This document shows, piece after piece, positions 22,466 to 22,686 of a stretch of DNA of 22,686 bases. The notes under the pieces were generated by a model that ran no database searches, was not told where the DNA came from, and saw nothing but the letters and a program-made list of their open reading frames with translations. The stretch spans positions 1 through 22,686 of the forward strand of contig CAKUTH010000006.1 of assembly GCA_934691935.1 (NCBI GenBank). Direction: 5' to 3'. The position numbers and the translations under genes were made by a program. This stretch comes from an uncultured Candidatus Melainabacteria bacterium (lineage in GTDB: Bacteria; Cyanobacteriota; Vampirovibrionia; Gastranaerophilales; Gastranaerophilaceae). Each line of letters begins with the position of its first letter. Position 1 is the stretch's first letter.

Positions 22466-22686
22466 TTATTTGCCAGATAAGATGTTATTAATAGTTGTTC
22501 CACCTTTCTCTAATACATACATATTTTGGCGTATTTTCGTAATTCCATTAACTTCATCACCATTTATGGTAAAGGAAAAAATATCATAGCCCCATTTGTT
22601 TGGACCTTTATGACCATTCACATCAACCATAAAAACAGGGAAGCCATCCATACTAGCATATCTTGAATAAAGCACCCCATCTGCTG
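22466..22686 (-). CDS. 3' end of a pseudopilin-like gene
   Basis: The frame is open from the window edge to a stop at 22466-22468, giving 72 complete C-terminal codons. It reads ADGVLYSRYASMDGF and then PVFMVDVNGHKGPNKWGYD, the same VDVNG-K-PN-(F/W) motif as the pseudopilin at 13114-13932, so the missing N-terminus should hold an FTLAE segment. The GTG at 22675 is an internal codon, not a start. It is convergent with the 525-aa gene, with only 3 nt between the stops. A Ca2+-binding-like role for the Asp/Asn-rich motif is possible, as in major pseudopilins, but is inference. Confidence 0.75.
   Translation of the reverse strand, partial: ADGVLYSRYASMDGFPVFMVDVNGHKGPNKWGYDIFSFTINGDEVNGITKIRQNMYVLEKGGTTINNILSGK

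Noticed and set aside
22466..22675. Complete 69-aa gene starting at GTG 22675
   Set aside because: The frame continues open to the window edge and the sequence matches the C-terminus of a longer pseudopilin, so this is a partial gene.
1..22686. tRNA or rRNA genes
   Set aside because: No cloverleaf-like sequence with a TTCGANNC-type arm and no conserved rRNA segment was recognised on either strand by eye.

Overview
The window is AT-rich DNA from a double-membrane (Gram-negative type) bacterium. BamA and a Skp/OmpH chaperone are adjacent. The BamA-like protein appears to have three POTRA repeats, as in the cyanobacterial branch. Several pseudopilin-like proteins begin with an AFTLAE-type segment. 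Together with the small GIY-YIG gene, the abundant palindromic intergenic repeats and a FliI-type ATPase, this best fits an uncultured gut Gastranaerophilales (Vampirovibrionia/Melainabacteria, Cyanobacteriota). That placement is an inference from protein style; no rRNA or tRNA gene is visible to confirm it.

Positions 1-6530 are a phage or phage-derived block, all on the minus strand. Right to left it holds a Cys-rich small protein, a GerE/LuxR-type HTH regulator overlapping an Amidase_2 endolysin, a P22 gp10/T7 gp12-like tail protein, the major capsid protein, a small helical (Holin_LLH-like) protein, a probable scaffold, a head-tail adaptor, a small terminase subunit and a truncated exported protein. 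Large terminase and portal are absent from the window. A 435-bp gene-free gap with repeats and an orphan plus-strand promoter/RBS/start lies between the small terminase and adaptor genes. The structural genes lie in roughly the usual podovirus physical order but are transcribed the opposite way.

Positions 6531-7425 are repeat-rich: an 8-bp tandem repeat, a cluster of TGTCATTRCGAG-type palindromic repeats, then a small GIY-YIG nuclease gene and more dispersed palindromes.

Positions 7426-13932 (minus strand) hold a 662-aa surface protein that fuses a prepilin N-terminus, about 18 YadA-head-like AIG repeats and a C-terminal S74 intramolecular chaperone with an intact Ser-Lys pair. Next come a radical SAM/SPASM-like enzyme co-transcribed with a ZIP (ZupT-like) metal transporter, a lone FliI/SctN-type export ATPase, and a second pseudopilin.

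Positions 14123-19817 (plus strand) hold rsmI, then bamA-ompH-udp and a 492-aa unknown coiled-coil protein in an apparent operon, with strong hairpins between ompH and udp. Positions 19958-22686 carry two divergent lineage-specific membrane proteins and the 3' end of a third pseudopilin-like gene.

The strongest novelty candidate is the prepilin/YadA/S74 fusion. Next are the reversed, incomplete phage block with its decayed gap, the repeat cluster beside the GIY-YIG gene, and three genes whose best -10 box lies only 7-9 nt before the start codon, suggesting leaderless transcripts.
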